DNA of 64,000 nt, from the NCBI GenBank assembly GCA_963921195.1, contig OY992536.1:328369038-328433037 (forward strand), given 5' to 3'. The notes beneath the pieces were generated by a model. That model saw only the letters and a program-made list of their open reading frames with translations. It searched no databases and was not told the DNA's origin. Positions 22,801 to 30,946 of this stretch are shown piece by piece (position 1 is the stretch's first letter; each line of letters opens with the position of its first letter). Both the position numbers and the translations under genes were made by a program. This stretch comes from Pegoplata infirma (lineage: Eukaryota > Arthropoda > Insecta > Diptera > Anthomyiidae).

Positions 22801-25769
22801 TTCGGCTTTTTTAACTTGGTTATTGTCAAAAATGTCAAATCGTTGGAGTAGTTTATATGGAGAAGTATATACGCACGACCACCAAAATCATATATAATAA
22901 TCTCTATCAAAATTAAGCAGACTCGTATTTTTTCGTTTGGCGAAATTCCTGATAGTTCGGCTTTTATACCGATTTTCCCGAAAGCCCTTATTTTATTTTT
23001 TTTATAAGGTGGCAACCCTTTTTTAAATTTGAGATTGGCCAGCTAAAAAAACAGGTAACTCTTTTTTTTCTGCTTCATTCCCATATTCAAGTTTCAGGAC
23101 AATCGGTGGGTGCCCTGTGAAACCCCTTTCTTGTCTGTGGTATAGTGTAAACATAGCTTAAAATAGTGGTCAATTTTGTCAAGTTCTATTACTTTTTCAT
23201 CAAAAAAAGTTATGTGTAGCTTAACACATAACAACTTTTCAGACCTTTTTTAGTATGACGAAAACATGGCTACTTTAAATAACTTTTAAACCAATCGAGA
23301 TGTAAACAAACGGTTTTGTGAGTAAACGCATCTTCAATATGAATTCTTAAAGAAGAAATAAAAAAAAATTAAAATCTACACATGACTCCATTTTTAGGCG
23401 CAGCGACGATATGTAATTCATCGACCTGCCGTTAGACCAAGGGCATTAGGAAATGCGATTTTTTCGGCCCGCCGCCTTTTTGGTTATAGAAGATAATAAA
23501 AAATGATGTCAAAATTGTACTACCTCCGTCCCAAAATAATCTTAACATTTCTATATTTTGGCTGGGATTATGGAGGATTTTTTGAAAAAGCTTTGGTTTT
23601 TTTGTTAATACATATCGGGACATATCAATAATTTAAAAATTCTTTATAGCTTTGCAATTTTTCATTTCACGTGCAAAATAGATGCAATAAACTGCATCCA
23701 GATAAATGAGACAACTGTTTTTCGACGTTACAAATAGGCATGGTGTCCACTTTGGTCGAAAAGATGAAAATTATTACAAAATGCGGCGTATGAAATAAGA
23801 AATTTTACGCTAGAGGCCCTTTTAACGGTTTTTAATAAATGAATTATGGATGCAATAGGGACATCATGCAAATATTTTTTATTAATTTTGTTACAGTTTT
23901 AGTACACGAGATTAGTATAAGATTGTTTTTTTAACTTTATCTTGTATTATTTCAACTAAAACACTGCTTAATAAAATGTTAAGTTTATTTTGGGACAAAA
24001 AAATCTATAGAAATGTTAAAAATATTTCGGGACGGAGGTAGTACTATTTAAGCGAAATAATAATAAATAAATTTGTAAATATTTCTGGCAAAAGGGGAGG
24101 TGTCCTCCGACAGCAACTTCCCCTCCCCCCTTTTGCGACTTACGGTATCGGTAAGGGTATTTCAAACGTCTTTTAAGTGGTATTGGCAAAAGTATTGAAT
24201 ATATTTTGAATATGTAACGGTAAAAAATCAATTAAAATCAGAAGATGTAATTTCGTTCAGTAATCGTTTGCATGTATTGCCAGCTTAAGGACTGGGGACC
24301 AATCACGTAATACGAAAACGATTGACGATGCATAAACGACATCCAAATACATATCGCTTTCAAGGAAAATACCAATTTTTTTCCTTATTACATTATTAAA
24401 GAGTGTTCTTTTTAGTTTCGGAGCAACAAGACTCAACTATCCTTTCATATGATCACAGTCCTGGTAAAGTAAGCAAGATGTTACTTCGTTCAGTATTCGG
24501 TTACACGTATTGCCATATAACAAAAAGGAACAACTAATTTGTTACCGCTACTTTTATTGCGTTACCAGTTGAGTAACAAGACCTTTAATATATCGTAACT
24601 TTTTGAACTATGACCAACACTTTTAAGATAATAAGATAAATTAAAAGACCATATTCGTACTCCAGTCGCAAAATCACCGTTCACACATAATAAGAAGCGA
24701 CAAATTTAAATATTAATTTATTGCAAAAATATATGTCAAATATATGTACGTACATATTTGCAAATCTATTTCAAAAATAAATATTTGCATAATTATAACT
24801 ATGAATGCAGAAAACAAAACGCAATATTATAAAAAATATTTCCAGGGGGGAAATGGATAAGATGTGATAATGACAATACTAACACCACAAATACATACAT
24901 CACCTCATATTTCTATTTTGCTTCTAATAATAAAGGTTCTTTCATTTTCGTTATTTTGTTAAAAAAAAAACAATTGAAAAATACAATAAACACATCATTA
25001 TTAATTATACTAAAAACTTTTCAGTTAAATGTTTAATCTTAAAGACACCTAAAAACATCTTCAGCCCCTCCCGACCCTATCTATATGATCCACTTTTGAA
25101 GCACACAGAGTTGAGTACGTGCATACATATGAATTCGGCATTCGTAATCAGTAATGAAAAACAACAAAAACTACTTTCACTTTTATTTTTTAATTTTGCA
25201 AAACTGCTGTGAACATTGAAAAATCAGACGAGACGCCAAAACCTATTGGAATATACATGTTGACAATATTATTATTCAAATATGTATAAATCAATGAACC
25301 TCTTTTTTATTTAATAAATTAGCATGAGTGTAAAGTTCACTGGTGTTTGAGTGAAATTAATTAAATTAAATTTTATGATATATGTATAAGCTAAATTTTA
25401 TTTTTTTGTGGTTTTGCCGTTTCTTAAGTTTTTAAATAATGAAGAAAATATGACTTTTATGCTCTATTTGCGTGTATTCCACCAAAAATTATAAGAATGT
25501 TGCTTATCAAGTTTTTACAACAAGTCTTTTAATTGTATTTTGAAAAGTTATGCGTGCATAGATTAAATATTATTGAACTTACCATATTTTGGATCAATAG
25601 AGGCTAAATCAAAATATTTGTAGTCAACACCCTCCTCGTTAAATGACTTTTGGAATTGCGCAAAAGGATTTAAGCCTGAAAATTAAAAAAAGTTATGTAA
25701 TTAACTGAATAGGTAAACATTTGGATGATTAGCTGCATTTAAATTTGGTAACTAAAACTTACCGGCCAT
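10893..25769 (-). CDS. IRP1: iron regulatory protein 1 / cytosolic aconitase (eleven exons, complete)
   Basis: Minus-strand exons 25769-25763, 25675-25583, 20016-19847, 19782-19567, 19502-19298, 19235-18933, 18867-18650, 12583-11929, 11850-11418, 11354-11069 and 11003-10893 join in frame (2697 nt, 898 aa; family about 890-900), all with GT-AG borders. The first coding exon holds only 7 nt. The protein interconverts citrate and isocitrate when it carries a [4Fe-4S] cluster and binds iron-responsive elements in mRNA when it does not. Cluster ligands appear as Cys446 ([10 protein letters not shown]), Cys512 and Cys515 ([13 protein letters not shown]), spaced as in human 437/503/506. Also visible are [33 protein letters not shown] and the swivel-domain [13 protein letters not shown]. 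Drosophila has two paralogues (IRP-1A, IRP-1B); which one this matches is not decided here. No stops or frameshifts. Confidence 0.97.
12903..13459. mobile_element. foldback MITE in IRP1 intron 7
   Basis: Inverted arms of about 120 bp. The left begins ACACGGGAAGTATCTCAACC and the reverse complement of the right begins ACAAGGGAAGTATCTCAACC; both continue through CTTATGAACC, AACTTAAAATATATATA and TTGGGGTGTCTCGG. The interior is A/T-rich and non-coding. No clear TSD. It lies inside the 6.1-kb intron between exons 7 and 8. Confidence 0.7.
13460..13770. other. intron sequence, nothing recognised
   Basis: AT-rich part of IRP1 intron 7 with no repeat partner or open frame of protein character. Confidence 0.4.
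13780..14065. repeat. imperfect inverted repeat in IRP1 intron 7
   Basis: TTTCTCTTTATTTTGAACTT with AAAAATCGTTAACACGA on the left mirrors TCGTGTTAACGATTTTTAAAG and AATAAAGAGGAA on the right. Related words (TTTCTCTTTATTTTGAGCTT, ATGGTGACAAA) occur near 28020-28080, so this is a dispersed family. Confidence 0.5.
14236..14493. mobile_element. MITE E2 (CGCT-TTACTTG ends, AAAT TSD)
   Basis: 258-bp element with ends CGCTTATTTACTTGCATAGT and, inverted, CGCTCATTTACTTGTATAGT. It is flanked by AAAT (14232-14235 and 14494-14497). A second whole copy is at 55234-55501 with an ATAT TSD, and a truncated copy ends at 10707. Four-base A/T TSDs are shared with family C; superfamily unknown. Confidence 0.75.
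14500..15160. repeat. direct repeats with 'CACGCCCATTTTT' phrases
   Basis: Between 14510 and 15060 several rough tandem units share the order: gap, ACGCCCATTTTT or ACGCCCACTTTT, TATCAAAAACCGGAGAACG, TTTTTAAAG.TCTTCATAGTCCAA. The unit is roughly 110-130 bp and strongly diverged. Non-coding; possibly an old tandem array inside a transposon. Confidence 0.45.
15163..15772 (+). mobile_element. mini-me/DINE-1-like element M1
   Basis: Starts with TTAAATTCGACTTGGCCGAA and a TATAAATACCCTACAC box. Later come ACCGACAGACAGACGGACGG, AAAATCGATCGCGGATCATA, the core TATATACTTTATGGAGCC, CCAATATTTCGAGGTGTAAC and an end GTGGAGGGTATA. This order is that of the mini-me/DINE-1 (Helitron-derived) repeats of Diptera. 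Further copies are at 26637-26790, 37650-37820, 44012-44580, 50965-51035 and 54348-55870. Lies in IRP1 intron 7. Confidence 0.8.
15773..16338. other. intron sequence, nothing recognised
   Basis: Part of IRP1 intron 7, AT-rich with no protein-like frame or clear repeat partner. Confidence 0.4.
16347..16972. mobile_element. hAT-like element with G/C-run ends and 8-bp TSD
   Basis: 626 bp with ends CATTGGCGTAGGAAGCC and, inverted, CATAGGCGTAGATAGCC. Next to each end is a G-run/C-run palindrome (GGGGGGCTAAAGCCCCCC near 16378; GGGGGCTAAGCCCCCC near 16931). ACTGCTGA at 16339-16346 is repeated at 16973-16980, an exact 8-bp TSD as made by hAT elements, though it does not fit the usual hAT TSD consensus. 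No transposase remains; the middle holds GAGTCCT/GACTCAT repeats. Confidence 0.75.
16981..17400. other. intron stretch with a short tandem duplication and A/T-rich tail
   Basis: AATGTGAATAAGACACCTTG is repeated in tandem at about 17135-17177. The stretch ends near 17345-17375 in repeated AAATAAAT units, which resembles the tail of a retroposed sequence, but no promoter box or coding sequence was found. Confidence 0.35.
17571..17792. mobile_element. PIF/Harbinger-like MITE, TTA TSD
   Basis: 222-bp palindrome with ends GGGGCATGTCACAGACTCAA, exactly inverted at the right, and arms that match through TTCCGTTCGGA and GTGGTTTACTCGTA. Flanked by TTA (17568-17570 and 17793-17795). A 3-bp TWA target and GGG-type ends are typical for PIF/Harbinger; TTAA-directed insertion is an alternative because the right flank reads TTAA. 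Confidence 0.75.
17800..18640. other. intron sequence before exon 7, nothing recognised
   Basis: AT-rich end of IRP1 intron 7 (the 5' part in gene orientation). No protein-like frame and no clear repeat. Confidence 0.4.
20020..20606. other. intron 2 of the IRP1-like gene, nothing recognised
   Basis: A/T-rich sequence with homopolymer runs between exon 3 and the nested transposons that begin at about 20607. Confidence 0.4.
20607..21760. mobile_element. hAT-like CCGG-type MITE split by element A2
   Basis: TGTGTGCCTACG at the left and CTACGGTCAGTGTGCCGTAG then ACCGGGAATACCGGTATTTC at the right together match the reverse complement of the end of 48732-49262 (TAGTGCCTACGGTCAGTACC). Element A2 is inserted at CTACG. 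The far side decays after TATTCTCGGGAACGATAGAG near 21750, so the second terminus is lost. Confidence 0.7.
20619..21650. mobile_element. palindromic MITE A2, Transib-like ends (5-bp TSD CTACG)
   Basis: 1032-bp copy of A1 without nested insertions. Left end TACAGTGGGGAAAAATTTAC (first base changed from C), right end inverted CACAGTGGGGAAAAATGGAC. The arms match over their whole length, with estimated divergence of the order of 20 percent. CTACG at 20614-20618 is repeated at 21651-21655; the intact hAT-like relative at 48732-49262 has CTACG once at the corresponding place. No coding sequence. Confidence 0.82.
22285..22515. repeat. inverted repeat inside C2
   Basis: AAGATTTTTCTGTAGCATAA, TTTTAGGCATTTTGTGAATA and TATGAT at the left mirror ATCATATATTTTAGGCATGT, CCTAAAATTATACTA and AAAAAATCTT at the right. 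The adjoining word GACGTCAAATGATTTAATTG (about 22263) recurs inverted near 30845-30873. Confidence 0.55.
22543..23134. mobile_element. foldback MITE D nested in C2
   Basis: 592 bp with ends ACAAGGAAGGTCTTTCACAG and inverted ACAAGAAAGGGGTTTCACAG, continuing GGCACCCACCGATTGTCCTG in both arms. The arms extend inward past 150 bp (AGGAAAGAGGGGAGC versus GGGAATGAAGC region). TSD not resolved. Confidence 0.7.
23520..24041. mobile_element. Stowaway-like Tc1/mariner MITE, TA TSD
   Basis: 522 bp with ends CTACCTCCGTCCCAAAATAA and inverted CTACCTCCGTCCCGAAATAT, both continuing AACATTTCTAT. Flanked by TA (23518-23519 and 24042-24043). The CTCCGTCCCAAAATA end is strikingly like plant Stowaway MITEs, which belong to Tc1/mariner. 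The interior is non-coding. Confidence 0.75.
24044..25570. other. intron 2 of the IRP1-like gene, nothing recognised
   Basis: About 1.5 kb of AT-rich intron next to exon 2. No repeat with a partner in this window, no RNA gene and no protein-like frame was seen. Confidence 0.4.
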
Positions 25770-25925
25770 TATTAGCAAATTAATTAGTTAATTAATATAC
25801 AAATCTATGTAGAAAAAAAATCCAAGTCAGAGAAAACGCAGCTACTACTCCCTTCCCCAATGAAATTTACACTTTAACTAAACACTTGTGTTAGCTGCCG
25901 AACGTACCCGGTACCTGGTACCTAA
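25770..25925 (-). promoter_or_regulatory. 5' leader / promoter-proximal region of the IRP1-like gene
   Basis: Directly upstream of the minus-strand start codon (context TAATAATGGCC). A GC-richer stretch at 25901-25921 carries three overlapping GGTAC words (GGTACCAGGTACCGGGTACG). The start site probably lies in or just downstream of this stretch, but no TATA or initiator is convincing. Confidence 0.35.
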
Positions 25926-25998
25926 AAAATGTCTTCTCTTGTTATTGCCACCTTTTTCACATTGTTAAGTGTTGTAAAAGACCAGCTGAAACATATGT

Positions 25999-26110
25999 TC
26001 CCAGCAAAAAGTAAACGAAGTGGTTCAAGAAGAATTAATGATTTCACTACAAAGTAGTGATCATAGAAAAGATTAGAAGGTACGCAGTGTTGTATTTGAT
26101 GTATTTTCCA
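25999..26110. repeat. CCCAGCAAAAA-type element end
   Basis: CCCAGCAAAAAGTAAACGAA starts a stretch that continues with TTTCACTACAAAGTAGTGAT. The same terminal word begins the element at 58510 and another at 63976, and ends one at 57380 (inverted). The other end of this copy was not found. Confidence 0.4.
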
Positions 26111-26477
26111 ATATGGTGGCAAAATGCTTGTTCTTCCTCATCTCACACGTATTTAATATCAAATTAGATTCTTTGTTTATAAAAAATGGAAGTTGTCTTT
26201 CATTTAATTAAATTTATTATTTATTTTGCTTTATTCAACGTTTTTTAAAGATAATACGCACTATTGATGGTTTAAAACCTTTTGTTTTTTCTTTTGTTGT
26301 TTTCTTTGTTGTTGTTCTCCTTTATCTTGCATTGTTTATATTAAACGTCAAAAGTTACATAATGTGCTGTCACTAATACTTATTCAAGCGAAATACGACT
26401 CTGTTACACTTCTATTTTTTTCTATGGTAGTGATAGGTGCCGAACTTCATATTTCGCTACAAAATAACAATAAAAAC

Positions 26478-27266
26478 CAGGGATGCCAACTTAGTGCTTT
26501 TCGCGCTAGATCTAGTGCTTTTTGATGTATCAAAACGCGAAAATTTTTGGCCTAGTGCCAAATTTGAAAAAAGCACTAACTTGGTGCTTTTTAAATTTTC
26601 AGTTGGTGCTTTTAGTGCTTTTTAAAATTAATTTTTATAGCCTCCAAACAAAGTTTGGCGGTATACTTACTTTGTTATTTCGAGTGTAACGCATCGAAAT
26701 ATTAGTCGGAGCCCCCACAAAGTATATATTTACTTGTTTTATGATCGATTCAAAGACATTTTTTGAATGCCCGTCTGTCTGTCTGTGGAAAGCAGTATGC
26801 AGTTCAAACTAAGAGCTAGACGCCTGAAATATGGAACGAATATTTTATTATGGTCACTGACCATTGGTCGTATTAAGTTCGGAAAAAATGGGCAAATCGA
26901 ACTAAGGGGAAAAGGTTTTCCCTTGAAGAACTAAACCAACCTCTAAAAATCACCATTCCTTGAAGGTTTTTTATTTTTTATTTTGGTTTAATATTTGAAT
27001 TCTGTTCTGGATAAAGTTCAAAGACTAAATTTGGCATTTGAAGCGGAAAATGCAGACCATATAAAATTGTACAACGATTTATATCGGTTGCTCAAAATTT
27101 TAACCAACAAACTTATCAAAAATTTTGTTTGAATAAAAATATATTTTTATCTATTTACAAAAACAGTCCAGTGCTTTTTTACCCTTTTTTTCAAGCAAAT
27201 TTACGCGTTTTTACCCGTTTATAAAATTTTTGTGCGCGTTTTGCTCTCAGATAGTTGGCATCTCTG
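26478..27266. mobile_element. hAT element, non-autonomous, 8-bp TSD
   Basis: 789 bp with ends CAGGGATGCCAACTTAG and inverted CAGAGATGCCAACTATC. ATAAAAAC at 26470-26477 is repeated exactly at 27267-27274 and fits the hAT target pattern nTnnnnAn. TAGTGCTTTT is repeated several times next to the left end, as expected of subterminal transposase-binding repeats. A mini-me-like fragment is nested at 26637-26790. No transposase. Confidence 0.85.
26637..26790 (-). mobile_element. mini-me/DINE-1-like fragment M2 nested in hAT element
   Basis: Read on the minus strand: CCACAGACAGACAGACGGGC, CATTCAAAAAATG, ATCGATCATAAAACAAG, ATATATACTTTGTGGGGGCT, CGACTAATATTTCGATGCGT and a TACCGCCAAAC end. The GTCTGTCTGTCTGT run is on the plus strand at about 26770-26784. 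Confidence 0.7.
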
Positions 27267-27274
27267 ATAAAAAC

Positions 27275-27610
27275 ATCTACCAGTTCTTTGAAGTTTAAAA
27301 AACTTCACATATAAATATAATAGTTAATTTTGAAATTTTTGATTTGCGGGAATTATAATTTTTTTAAAGATTTAGGGAAGATCAAAACAATAGTGTTTTT
27401 TTTTTGAAAAATGTTCGTTAGCATCGCAAGGTTATTTGAAAACAAGTTCACATCTCAAAATATCATCCGAAAATATCGCAAAAAATGCTCTCTAAATTGC
27501 ACACAAATACATTTTTTGTGAAATTAGACCTCAACTTTCTTAAAAAAACCTGGCATTATTGAAAACTTTGGAAGCCTGATGCGAAACAAACATTGAAGGG
27601 TTAATCTAAA
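27275..27610. other. intergenic sequence related to 31690-32300
   Basis: Words such as AAAGATTTAGGGAAGATCAA and ATCATCCGAAAATATCGCAA resemble inverted or direct words at 31710-31740 and 32210-32240. Probably a decayed dispersed repeat. No coding sequence. Confidence 0.35.
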
Positions 27611-27639
27611 ACGAATGTCCAAATTATTTAAATTTTGCT

Positions 27640-27702
27640 TACCCCCGCGGACAGTTTGGCGTACCCCCCAGTGGTACGCGTACCATAGGTTGGTAACCGC
27701 TG
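27640..27702 (-). mobile_element. hAT-like terminal fragment
   Basis: On the minus strand the end reads CAGCGGTTACCAACCTATGG followed by TACGCGTACCACTGGGGGGT, a form typical of hAT (Charlie/Tip100-like) termini. Adjacent CTTTAGTT (27703-27710) would be one copy of the TSD. No second end was found within the neighbouring sequence. Confidence 0.5.
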
Positions 27703-27743
27703 CTTTAGTTAATGATTTTGAAGTACCTCTTTCATATGTTCTT

Positions 27744-27888
27744 AAGGTACCTACAGACGACGCAATATTATGCACAATATTTTTGGCATTTACCCACAAA
27801 TGGCATACATAAAAATACTGTATAAAATATTGTTCTGAAAAAAATACATGCAGATTGTGCATAATATTGAATCATTTGTAGAGGCCTT
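27744..27888. mobile_element. small MITE, unoccupied host copy for A1
   Basis: 145 bp with ends AAGGTACCTACAGACGACGC and inverted AAGGCCTCTACAAATGATTC, both followed by AATATTATGCACAAT. CGACG at 27758-27762 is the site where, in another copy of this repeat, A1 is inserted (529-533 and 2909-2913). The order AATATTGCGTCG-TCTGTAGGTACCTT across A1 matches this copy on the minus strand. Confidence 0.75.
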
Positions 27889-27899
27889 GGCGTTTAGGA

Positions 27900-28390
27900 A
27901 TTAAATCAAATCACCACAACATATGATCTACTTTTTCAACTGAAACACTAAGAATGGGGGTGATACACGAAGTATGCAATTTTTTCTACGTCCAGCTTCG
28001 AATAGATTTAGGTTTTGCAAAAATGGTGACAAAATTTGGCAATGGCATTTCATTTCTCTTTATTTTGAGCTTAAACAATCGATAAGACGAAAATATTTGG
28101 GTCTCCTCTGTATATCGTATTCTTAAGTTTCTCAAACGCAATAGTACTCGATTAAGTTAAATATGACATCTTTATTCCAAATCTGGTATCCAAATTAGTC
28201 TATGTTTTTGAAATATTGGCGTTTGAAAAACTCAAACTCCACTGTTGCGCATTTATATTTATAAATCACACTAAAATTTTCAAACGCGAATATCTCAAAA
28301 ACAGAACATGCATAAAAAATTTGGATTGCAGTTTTGGAATCAGGAGGTCCGTTAAGGTCGCTAGTGTGAATGCCATATTAAGTCACAGAC
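27900..28390. other. intergenic sequence with dispersed-repeat words
   Basis: AAAATGGTGACAAA and TTTCTCTTTATTTTGAGC (28020-28075) recall 13780-14110. No gene; the region lies between the divergent IRP1-like and BTB genes. Confidence 0.35.
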
Positions 28391-28393
28391 TGA

Positions 28394-28517
28394 GTGTTTC
28401 TTTACAATACAGCAGCAAGCAGAAGACAGCAAAATTTTTACATTTATTTTGTTGTTGCCGCAACAACAAAATACATGTAAAAATATTGCTGCTTGCTGCT
28501 GTATTGTGAAGAAACAC
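28394..28517. mobile_element. hairpin MITE H1 (GTGTTTCTT ends)
   Basis: 124-bp palindrome: GTGTTTCTTTACAATACAGC and AGCAAGCAGAAGACAGC on the left, inverted on the right, with an internal AACAACAAAAT palindrome. A shorter copy is at 49660-49741. Flanks TGA and TAA suggest a 3-bp target that has mutated. Confidence 0.7.
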
Positions 28518-28529
28518 TAAGTCGTAGAA

Positions 28530-29642
28530 AGTGTTGCCATGTTAGCTTAAAACTAGCTAAAAACCGCTCTGTTTTCTCCTAAAATCGCTTAGTTCTTCCC
28601 CAATTTTTTCTTATAAAACTCTACTGTCGAGTCTGTTTCATTTATATCAGTGGGTATCAGGTTGGTTGGCTACACTGTTGCCAGATTTGACGATTTCTCT
28701 GCATTTTGACGATTTTTACTCCCCAAAATAGCAAAATGACGATCTGACGATTTTTGCCTAAACATTAAGAGAACCAATTTATATAAAGTGACATATTGTT
28801 TTGGGGCCTATCAAAATCTCTGATGTTATTCTTTACTCTATGATTTATATCACGAAGCTATTTTTTAAGTGTATCTTTTCTTTCATTTCCCATTTTCTAG
28901 CGTTTTTATTTTTTGAAAAGTTGACAACTGTTATAGTATTTCACCACCATATTTCCACCACACTTGACAAAAGCGTTTTTCAAAAAACTTGGTAACCCTA
29001 TTTGACTGTTTTTCTTATTATATTTTATTTTTCTTCTTTTATTGTTGATATTCTATCAGTTAAGTTATTATTTATTGAAATTCATTGACAGTCTGTGGAT
29101 GTGCACATTGTTATGAGCGCAAATATTACTGAATATATTAAAACGACTACAAAAAATAATTATAATCGGTTTTGCATATAAAACTGGCATATAAGTAAAG
29201 TTTAACAAGTCAACGAAGTAAAAGTGTTTTTAAAAACAAACGGCAGAATCAATAAAAAAAGAAAATAATTAAAAAAAAAGATACGCTATGAAAAATAAAC
29301 AAAATGTATAACAAATAAAAACGTTTTTTTGCTACACTAAGTTAAATTTCGAAAAATTAATAAACAATTAAATTTAATTACCGTTATACTCACAAAAGTT
29401 TTTTTGTTTTTCTTTTGCATGTACTTTCGTGTTTTTTATATCTTGTATCTTTTATCCACCTACCCCGGTATTTGAGATACATTTGTATTTCTAACAAGTC
29501 GTGTATTCGCCAAATGTCAGTGTAAAAGATAAATGTTAATAAACAAAACAATAAAAAATACCAACAAACACCAATCATTTTCACTCTTGAAAAAATTATA
29601 AAATAAAAAAAATCGGACATAAAATTGAATAATATATTCATC
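28530..29642 (+). promoter_or_regulatory. upstream region of the BTB gene
   Basis: About 1.1 kb before the BTB start codon. The first part (to about 28990) carries hAT-like words (CACTGTTGCCAGATTTGACG near 28672 and, inverted, TAGGGTTACCAAGTTTT near 28997). The last 600 bp is AT-rich and non-repetitive and should hold the promoter and 5' UTR; no core promoter motif could be assigned. Confidence 0.35.
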
Positions 29643-29847
29643 ATGGATGATGAATTTAAATTGTGCTGGAAAAATTTCCAGGACAATATAGCAAGTGGAT
29701 TTCAAAGTTTATACGATCGCGGTGACTTGGTCGATGTAACGCTGGCATGTGATGGCAAACTATTGCAGGCTCATAAAATTGTTTTGGCCATCTGTAGTCC
29801 ATATTTTCAAGAGATTTTTATTTCCAATCCCTGTAAACATCCAATAA
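29643..29847 (+). CDS. BTB/POZ domain protein, first coding exon (partial gene)
   Basis: ATG at 29643 (context ATCATGG) opens 68 codons plus one base, ending at donor GTAAGT (29848). The sequence is the N-terminal half of a TTK/BAB-type BTB domain: FKLCWKNFQ (residues 4-12), DLVDVTLACDG (28-38), AHKIVLAICSPYF (43-55). In flies such domains sit at the N-terminus of nuclear transcription factors and mediate dimerisation. An upstream in-frame TTG is not a credible start. The rest of the domain and any zinc fingers were not found up to base 64000, so intron 1 exceeds 34 kb or the exon is an isolated copy. I recall similar Drosophila proteins (CG8924/CG12236-like) but the orthologue is uncertain. 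Confidence 0.85.
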
Positions 29848-30355
29848 GTAAGTAATAGGTTGTAATGTATATTTTAGTGTATAAAGAGTTTTATGGCAAA
29901 TGATTGATAAAAACTCAAGACGATTATCTTTAAGGCAATAGACCTCATTGAGATGGGGAAAGATATATTAAGCTTGTTGAAACTCCGACGGGTTAAGGAG
30001 TAGTGCAACATATTTCAAAATATGAACGTTTGTAAGAATTTCAATTTATGAAGCTGATTTTAATATTTTTTTCTGTAACTACATATATTTACAATCACAA
30101 TGCACTATAGGGAATTTATAAGGAATTGTTGTATTGGCCAAACCCACAATTTTTGATATGTGCTCCAAAAAACTGTTTGTAATGCCATCCTAAAGTAGAC
30201 TATTAAAAAATAAGCTGGGGAAAAGTTTCAATATTTTTTTATTATTTTACATTTTGGAGGGAGGGCATAACTTCTTGCAATATTAAAAACTTAAAATCCT
30301 ATTTTAAAATTTATTTCAATTTGCAATAGAACAATTAAATATAGGTATAAGAGGT
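29848..30355 (+). other. start of the presumed first intron of the BTB gene
   Basis: Begins with a canonical donor GTAAGT. AT-rich, no second exon, no clear repeat. Confidence 0.4.
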
Positions 30356-30363
30356 ATTTAGAG

Positions 30364-30692
30364 TAGTGCCCTCCATTTCCCAGTTCTCGGTTTTTTACGT
30401 TGTGATTGTAAAATTATTTAAAAATCATGTACTTAATTAATTTTTTTTCATAAATTCGTAAAAAATGAAAATGTTGTTTTTAACATGTTTTGTATTTTTT
30501 TTGGTAAAAAGAAACAAAAAAATGCAATTCTAAAAAAATTTACGTAATGTACATACCGCTAGTCTCCGGAATACCGGTAATACCGTCAGAACAGGATCCG
30601 GTAATAATTCAAGAACGGAGAAACCGGTATCGATTCCCAGTAATACCGGGATACATGGATTACCGGTACTACAGTACTTCCCGTAGGCTCTA
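30364..30692. mobile_element. hAT-like CCGG-type MITE, degenerate copy
   Basis: 329 bp, starting TAGTGCCCTCCATTTCCCAG and ending CCGTAGGCTCTA. Flanking ATTTAGAG (30356-30363) and ATTCAGAG (30693-30700) match at 7 of 8 positions, a decayed hAT TSD. The right half holds CCGG-TAATACCGG repeats. Same family as 48732-49262. Confidence 0.75.
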
Positions 30693-30946
30693 ATTCAGAG
30701 TCTTACTGCCCGCCCCGTCAACGTGACACTACTTTAGTAATATGAAGTTCACACATAGCTTCCAAGTATTTCGAATGAATTTGTCAAGATTTTTTGGAAA
30801 ATATTTGCATATTTCTAAATCCTAAATGGCGGGTAATCAAGCCTTGTGAAAGCAATTAAATTATTTGACGTCGGAAAATTTTAGTATCTAAAGTACAGCT
30901 TCTTTCACAGATGTCAATTTATGTCTACGTTCTTAAATATATATAT

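Larger units (their letters stand above)
21923..23408. mobile_element. MITE C2 (CGYCGCTGCGCC ends, ATAT TSD) with nested palindromes
   Basis: Ends CGCCGCTGCGCCTAAAAATG and inverted CGTCGCTGCGCCTAAAAATG, flanked by ATAT at 21919-21922 and 23409-23412. At 1486 bp it is six times the length of C1 because it contains at least two other foldback sequences (22285-22515 and 22543-23134). Located in intron 2 of the IRP1-like gene. Confidence 0.75.

Noticed and set aside
23520..24041. Plant contamination suggested by Stowaway-like ends
   Set aside because: The element is inside an intron of a complete insect IRP1-like gene with a clean TA duplication, so a chimeric contig is not the simplest explanation.
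28668..29000. Complete hAT element between CACTGTTGCCAG and CTTGGTAACCCTA
   Set aside because: The ends are only loosely similar and no 8-bp duplication was found, so no element was called.
29625..29642. Upstream TTG as start of the BTB frame
   Set aside because: Eukaryotic initiation at TTG is unlikely; the ATG at 29643 has a good context and gives the normal BTB N-terminus.
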